From: an uncultured Clostridia bacterium
Lineage (GTDB): Bacteria; Bacillota; Clostridia; UBA1381
Reading direction: 5' to 3'
Assembly: GCA_934462715.1 (NCBI GenBank)
Contig: CAKSIJ010000010.1
Coordinates: forward strand, 1-64,000
Length of the DNA stretch: 64,000 bases
Shown here: piece after piece, positions 27,209 to 34,898 of the stretch
Numbering within the stretch: position 1 is the first letter of the stretch
How the letters are laid out: every line of letters begins with the position of its first letter
The notes under the pieces: generated by a model
What the model saw: the letters and a program-made list of their open reading frames with translations, nothing else
Told to the model about the DNA's origin: nothing
Databases searched by the model: none
Position numbers and translations under genes: made by a program

Positions 27209-28069
27209 ATGAAAAAAGTATTATCGGCATTATTGGCAGTAATTATGGCAGGGGCAATGTATACGCCGGTGCTGGCGGAAAATGAGATTTCGGTTACTCT
27301 GGACGGGCAAAAAATTGCTTTTCCAGACGCACAGCCGTTTATTGATGTAAGAGAGAGAACACTTGTTCCGGTGAGATTTGTTTCCGAAGCAATGGGAGCA
27401 AATGTCGGCTGGGACGGCGAATCCAAGACAGTAGAGATTGTAAAGGATAAGGACGTTGTTAAATATACGATTGGTCAGCCGATTGGATATTTAAACGGCG
27501 AGATGATGACATTTGACTCGTTCGGTATTCTTAAAGAAGACAGAACCTTTGTTCCGCTCCGGTTTGTTTCGGAATTACTTTCCTGCGGTGTTGACTGGTC
27601 TGATGACACAAAAACAGTATCAATCACATCTCCGCAGGAGGCAATCAAATTTCCCGAACCGAAGCTGACTGTCCATTATCCGCAGAGCGATTATGATAAA
27701 CGAATGTTTTGGATTACAATTGATAATTACAGGGACTTTGAACGAAATTGCCCGTATTATGAATTTAAGCTTGAGTTTTTAAATCCTGCTGAATTTAATG
27801 AATTTGAACAGGATGAGGGTGCTATTAACGGCTGGCAGAAGTATTCGAGAAACAGATTTGTATCAATTACAAATTCGGATAAAACTATTATGTCGGTCAG
27901 CAGAATGTTTTATTCTACGAGAGCAAATATGAAAACCTTTAAACCGAAAGACGGTGATACCGTTGACTTTAAGCTCACAGTTCATCGCAAGTGCAGCGAT
28001 GAAACGAGGGAGTATACATATAGCGAGATACTTAAAATGCCATATTCTTTGATAAACGCGGAGGAATAG
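27209..28069 (+). CDS. Secreted stalk-domain protein
   Basis: 286 residues: signal peptide (1-24) and two stalk (Cu_amine_oxidN1) units with RTLVPVRFVSEAMGANV (about 49-65) and RTFVPLRFVSELL (about 112-124). A C-terminal beta domain of about 150 residues is of unknown type. It is a paralogue of the shorter protein at 291. Position between the TadE-like gene and the next repeat protein suggests a cell-surface role in the pilus region. Confidence 0.7.
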   Translation: MKKVLSALLAVIMAGAMYTPVLAENEISVTLDGQKIAFPDAQPFIDVRERTLVPVRFVSEAMGANVGWDGESKTVEIVKDKDVVKYTIGQPIGYLNGEMMTFDSFGILKEDRTFVPLRFVSELLSCGVDWSDDTKTVSITSPQEAIKFPEPKLTVHYPQSDYDKRMFWITIDNYRDFERNCPYYEFKLEFLNPAEFNEFEQDEGAINGWQKYSRNRFVSITNSDKTIMSVSRMFYSTRANMKTFKPKDGDTVDFKLTVHRKCSDETREYTYSEILKMPYSLINAEE

Positions 28070-28073
28070 CACT

Positions 28074-30101
28074 ATGAAAAACAGAATATTTTTAAAGCTG
28101 GCTGTCGTATTGGCAGTCAGTTTTATTTTGCAAACAATTAATGTATTTGCGTATCCGAGCAGGGAATATGCAAGCAAGGATTACCGGAATATGCAGATTA
28201 TGAATAAGCAAGGGACGGTTGTTCCGAAGCCTACGGCACAGTTTTCTGCAAACAGAATTTCGGGCGGACAGGTTGTTGACCTTGTTACAAGCTATGCTGA
28301 TTATGATTGTAATGCGGATATTCCGACGCTAATCTGCTATGTTGGCGATACGCTTACATTTACGGATATGAGCCGTGCGAATAACGGCGGAAATATAGTC
28401 GAATGGGACTGGCAGCGTTATGGTACACTGGGCGACAGCTATAAGGTTTATAAAAACAATATTGTAAATACCGAATCATTTCAGTTAACGGCTGAAGGCG
28501 AAACAACATTTTATCTTTGCGTTAAAAGCGATACAAAGGTGAAAACAGGCTCCTGTGATCCCTGGAGTGAAAACGGTAATCATCAGACTGTCGGGAAAAA
28601 TAAATGGTTCCCAAAAGGTGCTTACTGGTATTTTACAGCGGTAAGGGTTGTTGTCAAGCCGGTTCGCGAGGCTGTTGTAACCGTCCGATATTGGGACGCG
28701 CCGAATAATACAATTATCCGCGAGGAAACAGTAAGCATGGGTCAGATTTTTGATGACGCTCAAACGGTTGATGCCAATATTCATATTGATGATATGAACG
28801 GATATTCCTTTTCAGCGTGGAACGTGCAGCTGCCCGACGGAACGATACAGTATTCCGGAAACGATAAGGATGTGCAGATAACACTTGCCGGTTGGGTGCC
28901 GCAGAAATTTCTGAATATTGATTTGTATCCGGAAAAGAATACCGTCGTTGAGGTCAGATATTGGGACAAAGCAGAAAACGCAGTTATAAAACAGGAAACG
29001 CTGACGGGTGAAAAGGTAGTCGGCGAACAGGAAACAAAGATAATCGCTCGGATTAATGTGCCTGATGGGTATACAACAGACGGCTGGAATGTGCAGCTGC
29101 CGGACGGGACAATTCAGTATGAGGGAACGGAATCACCGGCAGAAATCGCATTAAGCGGATATATTCCTAAAAAATTCTTAAATGTCAGATGTTATCCCAT
29201 AAACAATAAGAAGATTACCGTGAATTATATTGATATGATTTCAAAAAAGATTATTGAAACGGAGCTTTTAAAGCCGGATAAGCCCGATATGGATGTCAGT
29301 ATTAAAAATATACCCGGGTATGTGATTGAGGGCTGGACATTGAAGCTTCCTGACGGAAAGAAAGAAAAAAGCGGAAATGATGATCCTGTCAGAGTAACGC
29401 TTACAGAAAATGAACCGCATAAAATTCTTGATGTAAACTGTTATCCGACCGGCAGCGGCGGAAATAGCAATGATCCGGAACCTGTTCCGCCAACTGAAAC
29501 TATCGTAAAGCCGAGCGGCGTCTGTAACGGTATTATCGAATGGACGGAAACAGACTCACACAAAGTATCATATAGGTCGGGCAGGCAAACAAAATATCGG
29601 ACTTGCAGACATACCTTTAACTATAAAGCTGTCTTAGGTGCTTCTGCGGAAGTGACGCCGGCTGTGTTAAAATCAGGCTATGGGTTTGAGGTGAATGTTA
29701 ATTGCACATTAAATACGAGTTTGGTATCACAAAGCGGCGGATGCTCAAATTGGGGCAGAAACAGAAAGTCTGTAAATAATGTTAAAAATCCCGATAAGAC
29801 TACCATTTATTTGCCGTGGGAGATGACAAATTCACTCGGTATGCAAGGGAAGACTATTTCAATGGTATCCGGCGGCAGATTGAAGTTTAAATTGCCTGTA
29901 AGTCCGGTATCACAAGCAGGTGCGCGAAAAATATATACGCCGGTTGAACTTCCGGGAACAAAAGAGGCACCGGAGCGCCATTTGTTTGAAATATATATCA
30001 GCGGCGGCGGTATCGGCGGCGTAGAGTTCTGTCAAAAACTCGATGAAACAATTACAATCAACGGCGATATGTACGAGGACGATTTTTCAGGTGCAGACTG
30101 A
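28074..30101 (+). CDS. Secreted PKD-like and triple-repeat surface protein
   Basis: 675 residues. After a signal peptide (1-26) comes a PKD-like region (about 82-200). Three repeats of about 85 residues follow (starting near 200, 288 and 378). Each begins with VxVRYWD or similar and ends with NVQLPDGTIQYSG...KFLNxxxYP; the 11 residues NVQLPDGTIQY are identical in repeats 1 and 2. A proline-rich linker (about 462-480) leads to a C-terminal domain with several cysteines. Repeats look like MucBP/flg-type modules, so mucin or host binding is possible but unproven. Confidence 0.6.
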   Translation: MKNRIFLKLAVVLAVSFILQTINVFAYPSREYASKDYRNMQIMNKQGTVVPKPTAQFSANRISGGQVVDLVTSYADYDCNADIPTLICYVGDTLTFTDMSRANNGGNIVEWDWQRYGTLGDSYKVYKNNIVNTESFQLTAEGETTFYLCVKSDTKVKTGSCDPWSENGNHQTVGKNKWFPKGAYWYFTAVRVVVKPVREAVVTVRYWDAPNNTIIREETVSMGQIFDDAQTVDANIHIDDMNGYSFSAWNVQLPDGTIQYSGNDKDVQITLAGWVPQKFLNIDLYPEKNTVVEVRYWDKAENAVIKQETLTGEKVVGEQETKIIARINVPDGYTTDGWNVQLPDGTIQYEGTESPAEIALSGYIPKKFLNVRCYPINNKKITVNYIDMISKKIIETELLKPDKPDMDVSIKNIPGYVIEGWTLKLPDGKKEKSGNDDPVRVTLTENEPHKILDVNCYPTGSGGNSNDPEPVPPTETIVKPSGVCNGIIEWTETDSHKVSYRSGRQTKYRTCRHTFNYKAVLGASAEVTPAVLKSGYGFEVNVNCTLNTSLVSQSGGCSNWGRNRKSVNNVKNPDKTTIYLPWEMTNSLGMQGKTISMVSGGRLKFKLPVSPVSQAGARKIYTPVELPGTKEAPERHLFEIYISGGGIGGVEFCQKLDETITINGDMYEDDFSGAD

Positions 30102-30466
30102 TGGATATTTTGCTTTTTATCGGCGGAATTATAGATTTTAAGTACCGGAAAATACCAAACTGGATTTGTATCGGAATAGGTGTATATGCGGTTTTTGTGA
30201 GTAATATTACGCCTTATGAGCGGATTGCCGCTGCCTTTACTGTTGTAATGCCGCTTTTTATCATCGCTCTTGCTACGGATAAATTAAAAGGCGGAGACGT
30301 GAAGTATCTTTCGGTATGCGCACTTGCACTCGGTATCACCGGCTTTTTGCCGGTATTGGCTCTGACCGCTCTGATTGCGCTGGTATGGAGCATCTTAACG
30401 CGTCAAAAAAGTGTACCGTTAGCATTTGTGCTGATGCTGGGATATACGGTTAATTCTGTAATATGA
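30101..30466 (+). CDS. tadV: Short prepilin peptidase, TadV/CpaA type
   Basis: 121 residues with the two catalytic aspartates of family A24: IIDFKYRKIPNW near residue 12 and KLKGGDVKYLS near 66. The N-terminal zinc domain is absent, as in the TadV/CpaA branch that processes Flp prepilins. It is shorter than usual (about 150) at the N-terminus. ATG overlaps the preceding stop (TGATG). A second, PilD-type enzyme lies at 25492. Confidence 0.72.
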   Translation: MDILLFIGGIIDFKYRKIPNWICIGIGVYAVFVSNITPYERIAAAFTVVMPLFIIALATDKLKGGDVKYLSVCALALGITGFLPVLALTALIALVWSILTRQKSVPLAFVLMLGYTVNSVI

Positions 30467-30504
30467 TTTTTACGCTGCCAAAGGCAGCAGATTGGAGAGT
30501 TGAA

Positions 30505-30849
30505 ATGAAAAGAAAAATAAACAAACAGAAAATGATTATGTTTTTCTGCCTGATTGCGATGTTTGTTTTAATGATGACAACAAGCGTGTTTGCGGAGGAT
30601 ATATGGTCAAAGGCAGAAGAGATAATGAAAGATGTTTACACAAAAGTGCTTGCGATCTCAACAGCAGCAGGTGTGGTTACAGCATCAATCGCGCTGCTTC
30701 TGATGAATTTCTCAAAATCGGGCAAAACCGTTGATGAATCAAGGGCTTGGCTTAAAAGAATAGCGATTACATGGGCGATTCTTAATTCACTTGGCTTCAT
30801 TATTTCGTATATTTCCCCGTTGCTGAGTGGCGGTAAGTGGAACGGATAA
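30505..30849 (+). CDS. VirB2/TrbC-like conjugative pilin candidate
   Basis: 114 residues: a signal-like N-terminus (1-29, ending TSVFAE), an amphipathic segment, and two transmembrane helices (about 50-70 and 88-108) with a short basic loop between. This is the shape of VirB2/TrbC pilins, the first gene of many T4SS operons. ATG 30505 is chosen for its GGAGAG site; the longer frame begins inside tadV. Interpretation relies on topology and context. Confidence 0.5.
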   Translation: MKRKINKQKMIMFFCLIAMFVLMMTTSVFAEDIWSKAEEIMKDVYTKVLAISTAAGVVTASIALLLMNFSKSGKTVDESRAWLKRIAITWAILNSLGFIISYISPLLSGGKWNG

Positions 30850-30859
30850 AATTGTTGAG

Positions 30860-30951
30860 TTACAATTAAGTGTTATACAATTACAATTAAGTTCTATAAT
30901 TACAAATAAGTTGTATAAAAACTATTGAAATTTTTACAATTATGTTGTATA
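30860..30951 (+). repeat. Four direct 18-bp repeats
   Basis: Copies of TTACAATTAAGTTGTATA (consensus) begin at 30860, 30881, 30900 and 30934, each with at most three changes. The last overlaps the promoter at 30925-30953, so a protein bound here would also control transcription. Confidence 0.8.
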
Positions 30952-30953
30952 AT
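30925..30953 (+). promoter_or_regulatory. Promoter within the miniature element
   Basis: TTGAAA (30925-30930), 17-bp spacer, TATAAT (30948-30953). It overlaps the fourth 18-bp repeat and directs transcription into the 32-codon frame at 30974. Confidence 0.65.
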
Positions 30954-30973
30954 TAAAATAGGGGTGAGTTGTA

Positions 30974-31072
30974 ATGGCTAAGCACTTACGTCAATGGGAC
31001 AGAACTAAAGAGTTTATCAAGAGTTTGTATGAAATCATCAATTTCAAAAGATATGTTTACACCATTGAATGA
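30974..31072 (+). CDS. 32-residue peptide or truncated gene start
   Basis: A 32-codon frame (MAKHLRQWDRTK...) with a good ribosome site (AGGGGTGAG) and its own promoter. It is basic and aromatic. It may be the N-terminus of a larger, now deleted, protein (for example the transposase of the parent element) or a true small protein. No family recognised. Confidence 0.4.
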   Translation: MAKHLRQWDRTKEFIKSLYEIINFKRYVYTIE

Positions 31073-31128
31073 GTATGCATAGTTTTGTATTGATGAAGTA
31101 ATTAAGAAAGAAAATTAAATTTGTTTTC

Positions 31129-31158
31129 AAGCAATCGACTTTTTGTTGGTTGCTTTTT
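31129..31158 (+). terminator. Intrinsic terminator within the miniature element
   Basis: AAGCAATCGAC (31129-31139) pairs with GTTGGTTGCTT (31145-31155) over 11 bp with two wobble pairs and a T5 loop, followed by a T-rich tail. Confidence 0.7.
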
Positions 31159-31181
31159 AATTTGAAGGAGGTGGTTGAATA

Positions 31182-31247
31182 ATGCTTAAAATTATACAAC
31201 TTAATTGTAAATTAAATAAAAAAGTAAACAACTTAATTGTAATTTAA
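31182..31247 (+). CDS. Possible 21-residue peptide over the inverted repeats
   Basis: ATG 31182 has a good ribosome site (AAGGAGGTGG, 31165-31174) and opens a 21-codon frame made almost wholly of the 18-bp repeats. It may be a leader peptide or chance. Confidence 0.2.
   Translation: MLKIIQLNCKLNKKVNNLIVI
31193..31242 (-). repeat. Inverted copies of the 18-bp repeat
   Basis: TATACAACTTAATTGTAA at 31193-31210 is an exact reverse complement of the consensus; 31225-31242 differs at one base. Two weaker copies ending in TTGTAA lie near 31318-31332 and 31350-31364. Confidence 0.75.
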
Positions 31248-31382
31248 CAAAAATATGTTGAAAGACAACAAAGTTCTGCAAAAATCTGACGCTATCAAAA
31301 AATAATGTCAATGTTTTAAGACTTTATTGTAAATTAGGGTATATTTTTTAAGAGTTTGTTGTAATTCAACAAAATATTAAGC

Positions 31383-31449
31383 TTGACAAAAATAAAAAAG
31401 TATAGTATAATATAGTATATCACGATACACTATATCTAAATATACTATG
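31383..31449 (+). promoter_or_regulatory. Consensus promoter with nested inverted repeats
   Basis: TTGACA (31383-31388), 17 bp, TATAAT (31406-31411): a perfect sigma-A promoter. ATATAGT (31410-31416) and ACTATAT (31429-31435), and around them ATAGTATA (31402-31409) and TATACTAT (31441-31448), form nested inverted repeats that would suit an operator. It drives the ATPase gene at 31463. Confidence 0.75.
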
Positions 31450-31462
31450 CTGAGGTGGTTTT

Positions 31463-32860
31463 ATGTTTGTTGGCAGAAAAAACGAGCTGTCAAAGCTCAA
31501 TCGGATGTTTGCAAGTGATAAATTTGAAATGGCTATCATATACGGTCGGAGAAGAGTTGGAAAAACGACGCTTATTAATGAATTCTGTAAGGATAAGAAG
31601 ACAATTCTGTTTCCGGCGATAGAAAGCAATGCGGCACAAAACCTTTCGATACTTTCGGGTGCAATCGCATATACTCAAAATGGTGATTCTGCTGCCGCAC
31701 TTAGTTATAACAGCTTTTCCGATGCTTTTTCAAAAATAGAGGAACTTTCAAAAAATGAAAGATTAGTTTTTGTTATTGATGAATATCCGTATCTTGCAAA
31801 AGCTGAGAGAAGTATTTCTTCGCTGATTCAAGGGTTTATAGATCATCAATTCAAGAATACGAAGCTGTTTATTATACTTTGTGGATCCTCTATGAGCTTT
31901 ATGGAGAAACAGGTGCTGGGTTATCAAAGTCCGCTTTATGGCAGAAGGACGGCACAGTTTAAAATTGAACCATTTAATTACTATGATACAGGAAAGTGGT
32001 TTCCGAACTATACAGCTGAAGAAAAGGCGATTATGTACGGAATAACGGGAGGTATACCTCTTTATCTGGAGGAGTTTTCTCCGGATTTAACAATCAGAGA
32101 AAATTTGCTTGAAAACCTTTTTGATAAAAATGCCATGCTTTATGAAGAACCGTCAAATCTTCTCAAGCAGGAGCTGCGTGAGCCGGCAACATATAATGCA
32201 ATTATCTCTGCTGTTGCGGCCGGAAAAACAAAGCTTTCCGAGATTACGTCATCTGTTGGCGTTGAAACAGGCGTTTGTATAAAATATATAACTAATTTAA
32301 TATCGCTGGGAATTTTAAAGCGAGAGGTTCCGGTAACTGATCCGAAATCAAAGAGACCGATTTATCAGCTGGAAGATAATTTCTTTAAGTTTTGGTTTAC
32401 CTTTGTGGCAAAAAACACAGCAGCTATTATATCGGGAAGAATTGAACAATCTTATGATCTGGTTGTCGATAGATATTTATCCGACTATATGGGAACGATT
32501 TTTGAAAAGATGTGCCGGGATTATATTTTGTTTTATGATAAAACAATACCGTTTAATATGTCTGAAATAGGGCAGTGGTGGGGCGGAAATCCCCGAACAA
32601 AAAAGCAGGCTCAGATTGATGTGGTTGTTACTTCGGTTGAAGGAGACTGTGGTATTGTCGGTTCATGTAAATTTAAGAATGAGCTCATTGATACAAATGA
32701 GCTGGCGCTTATGAAGGAATATGCTGCGGCTATGGGCTGCTTTGAAGAAAAGTATTATTACTTTTTCTCAAAATCAGGATTTACAAAGGATATGCTGAAG
32801 CATAGAAGTGACCACATAAGATTTATTACATTAGATGTTATGTATCGCGCAGGTTTGTAA
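31463..32860 (+). CDS. ATPase_2/DUF234-type AAA ATPase
   Basis: 465 residues. An archaeal-type STAND-like ATPase (ATPase_2) with Walker A GRRRVGKTTL near residues 28-37 and Walker B LVFVIDEYPYL near 103-113. A winged helix (about 255-300) and a C-terminal DUF234 nuclease-like domain (about 320-450) follow. In that domain IDVVVT and GSCKFKN occupy the positions of the PD-(D/E)XK core, but the usual GECKW glutamate is Ser here, so nuclease activity is doubtful. It is a cargo gene with its own promoter and terminator, inserted between T4SS genes. Its role is unknown; defence or stress are possibilities. Confidence 0.75.
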   Translation: MFVGRKNELSKLNRMFASDKFEMAIIYGRRRVGKTTLINEFCKDKKTILFPAIESNAAQNLSILSGAIAYTQNGDSAAALSYNSFSDAFSKIEELSKNERLVFVIDEYPYLAKAERSISSLIQGFIDHQFKNTKLFIILCGSSMSFMEKQVLGYQSPLYGRRTAQFKIEPFNYYDTGKWFPNYTAEEKAIMYGITGGIPLYLEEFSPDLTIRENLLENLFDKNAMLYEEPSNLLKQELREPATYNAIISAVAAGKTKLSEITSSVGVETGVCIKYITNLISLGILKREVPVTDPKSKRPIYQLEDNFFKFWFTFVAKNTAAIISGRIEQSYDLVVDRYLSDYMGTIFEKMCRDYILFYDKTIPFNMSEIGQWWGGNPRTKKQAQIDVVVTSVEGDCGIVGSCKFKNELIDTNELALMKEYAAAMGCFEEKYYYFFSKSGFTKDMLKHRSDHIRFITLDVMYRAGL

Positions 32861-32904
32861 AAATAAATATAGCAAATAAAATGTAATAACTAAAAGTATT
32901 TGAA

Positions 32905-32935
32905 ACAGGTGCTGCTTTGCGGCGCTTGTTTTTTT
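32905..32935 (+). terminator. Intrinsic terminator after the ATPase gene
   Basis: ACAGGTGCTGC (32905-32915) pairs with GCGGCGCTTGT (32919-32929) with three wobble pairs, followed by seven T. Confidence 0.8.
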
Positions 32936-33106
32936 CTTAGTTCGCAAATTGGGAGGTGTTAACGTGAAAAATATGCTGCGCATCTTACCTCTTTTCGAGG
33001 TTAGGAGTATAAACATACGCCGTCACCTCTCAAAAAGGCAACCTGCTTGCATCTTTTTTACGTTGAGATTTGTGTTGCCGCACAGCGGCGGAACGGAGGT
33101 GTTAAA

Positions 33107-33817
33107 ATGGGAATACTGGACGGAATAGTAGGCTGGATTGCCGAACAGGTGATGAATATTCTTGATATGATTTCAAGCTCTGTGCTGGGCGCTCTCGGCT
33201 GTGATATGGCTACGTTTTTAAAATATTTTCCGGCAGCGGAAACTATGTATCATATTTTTGTTGCTTTAGCGATAGGCTTGATTTTGCTTAATTGGGTATG
33301 GCAGCTTTTTAAAATATTTGGACTGCCTATGGGAATTGAGAGTGAAAATCCGGTAAGGTTAAGTCTCAGATGTGTGCTGTTTATGTTTTTAGTGTACTTT
33401 TCAGATGAGATTCTTGATATTATACTGAAAATCGGCGGGACACCGTATAACTGGATTTTGACGGAAGATTTACCGCCGCTGAATTTTGCAAACTTTAACT
33501 CCGTGCTCTTAACAATACTCGGTGTTGTGGCAAACGGATCTGTTACACTTATTGCGCTGATACTGGTGATTATATTGGCTTGGAATTATATTAAACTGCT
33601 TTTTGAAGCGGCGGAAAGATATGTATTGCTTGGTGTGCTTGTTTTTACTGCACCTGTTGCATTTGCTATGGGAGCGGCTGAGTCAACCTCCAATATATTT
33701 AAAAGCTGGTGTAAAATGCTTGGCGGTCAGATATTCCTGCTGCTTATGAACGCGTGGTGTCTGAGATTGTTTACTTCAATGGTTGGCACGTTTTTGTCAA
33801 ATCCGCTTTCGATTTAA
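33107..33817 (+). CDS. TrbL/VirB6-like T4SS membrane channel protein
   Basis: 236 residues with about six hydrophobic segments (near 30-50, 53-75, 95-115, 140-165, 170-195, 205-230) and an N-terminal amphipathic segment. This is the topology of the VirB6/TrbL channel proteins of Firmicute conjugative elements. The start is ATG 33107 behind GGAGGTG; a longer frame begins without a ribosome site. It resumes the T4SS operon after the inserted cargo. Confidence 0.7.
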   Translation: MGILDGIVGWIAEQVMNILDMISSSVLGALGCDMATFLKYFPAAETMYHIFVALAIGLILLNWVWQLFKIFGLPMGIESENPVRLSLRCVLFMFLVYFSDEILDIILKIGGTPYNWILTEDLPPLNFANFNSVLLTILGVVANGSVTLIALILVIILAWNYIKLLFEAAERYVLLGVLVFTAPVAFAMGAAESTSNIFKSWCKMLGGQIFLLLMNAWCLRLFTSMVGTFLSNPLSI

Positions 33818-33834
33818 GAGGGAGAGATGTATGA

Positions 33835-34896
33835 ATGAAGAAAAAAGCTTTTAAAATTTTGGGCATATCAATTCTATGTATGCTCATATTAACAGTTACG
33901 GCATTTGCAATAACCGATGCAGATGTCCAATCGGCAGTAAACGGCGCTAGTAAGGAAAAGGTATCGGGGAATCTGTTTGTATGGTTTTTATGCGCTATTG
34001 CATTTTTAAAAATATCGCAGAAAATTGATTCGTTTATGTCGGCACTCGGCATATCTGTCGGCCGTACTGGCGGCTCAATGATGGCAGAGGCGGTAATAGC
34101 CGCAAGAGGTATCGGAACTGCCATGAGGATGAGTGGTAAGTTTGCAGGCTTTGGGAAAGGCGGAGCATCAGCCGGCAATTCACCGCCGGCAGGCAGCGGC
34201 ACATTCGGAGGAGTCGGAAAAAAATTTACAGAGGGCGCAGTCGGTGCGGCTGTCGGGAATAAAAGCAGTGGTGTGATGAGCGCGATAGGTAAGAAAATGT
34301 ACGGCACGTCAATTGCATCAGGCGGAAGCTTTGCAAATGAAGTGATAAGCTCCATTGCTCATGGTGAAAGATCACAAATCGGCAGCATTACGGGTGCAAA
34401 TGCAAAAACAGCAATGGAATCATATTTCGGTTATAACGCAGATAAAACCAATACCGTAAGAGGCGGAACGGATAATTCAAACAGGACTTCCATTTCAAGT
34501 GATACAAATATATCAGGAAATGTCGGCGGAACGATTGGCGGTGTACCGGATTTCTCTGGCGGCGGCGCGCCGGATATGAGGGAGACAGTGATTAGTCAAA
34601 GCAGTATTCCGCAGTTCTCGGATGTTGAAATCGGCGGAGGGCGTATAACCGGAAGTGAAATTACCGATTTATACCCCGATGGGATACAATTTGCTATGTA
34701 TGATGCCGAAAAGTATGAAAAACCGACAGGCAAATTTGAGACTGCATCAGCTGTTGACGGTTCAAAATGGTACAAGCAATATGCTGTTCCGACTGTTGAA
34801 AAATCGCCATATATGGGGACTGAGGGTAAAATCAAATATAACGAGAAGATTGTTTCCAAACTGCCGAAAGCGCCGCCGAGAAAGGATAAGGTTTAA
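33835..34896 (+). CDS. Glycine/serine-rich T4SS-associated membrane protein
   Basis: 353 residues: signal-like or membrane segment (about 7-26), a second hydrophobic segment (about 45-70), then a long Gly, Ser, Asn-rich, low-complexity region. It resembles the C-terminal extended region of TrbL-type proteins, here as a separate gene. It likely packs with the VirB6-like channel. I do not recognise a named family. Confidence 0.55.
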   Translation: MKKKAFKILGISILCMLILTVTAFAITDADVQSAVNGASKEKVSGNLFVWFLCAIAFLKISQKIDSFMSALGISVGRTGGSMMAEAVIAARGIGTAMRMSGKFAGFGKGGASAGNSPPAGSGTFGGVGKKFTEGAVGAAVGNKSSGVMSAIGKKMYGTSIASGGSFANEVISSIAHGERSQIGSITGANAKTAMESYFGYNADKTNTVRGGTDNSNRTSISSDTNISGNVGGTIGGVPDFSGGGAPDMRETVISQSSIPQFSDVEIGGGRITGSEITDLYPDGIQFAMYDAEKYEKPTGKFETASAVDGSKWYKQYAVPTVEKSPYMGTEGKIKYNEKIVSKLPKAPPRKDKV

Positions 34897-34898
34897 GT

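Larger units (their letters stand above)
30852..31372 (+). mobile_element. 521-bp miniature element with terminal and subterminal repeats
   Basis: The ends are inverted repeats: TTGTTGAGTTACAA (30852-30865) and TTGTAATTCAACAA (31359-31372), 13 of 14 matching. Inside the left end are four direct 18-bp copies, and inside the right end at least two inverted copies, of TTACAATTAAGTTGTATA. Between them lie a promoter, a 32-codon frame and a terminator. This is the layout of a miniature transposable element whose ends carry several transposase sites, as in Tn7- or Mu-type ends. A target duplication cannot be fixed because the flanks are A-rich. Confidence 0.55.

Noticed and set aside
30860..31242. 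CRISPR-like repeat array
   Set aside because: Spacing between the 18-bp copies is irregular (21, 19, 34 bp), the copies overlap promoter elements, and orientation is reversed on the right side.
32964..33128. 54-codon GTG frame with a good ribosome site before the VirB6-like gene
   Set aside because: It overlaps the real start at 33107, has low-complexity content and contains a small hairpin (TACCTC/GAGGTT). It may be a leader but the evidence is thin.
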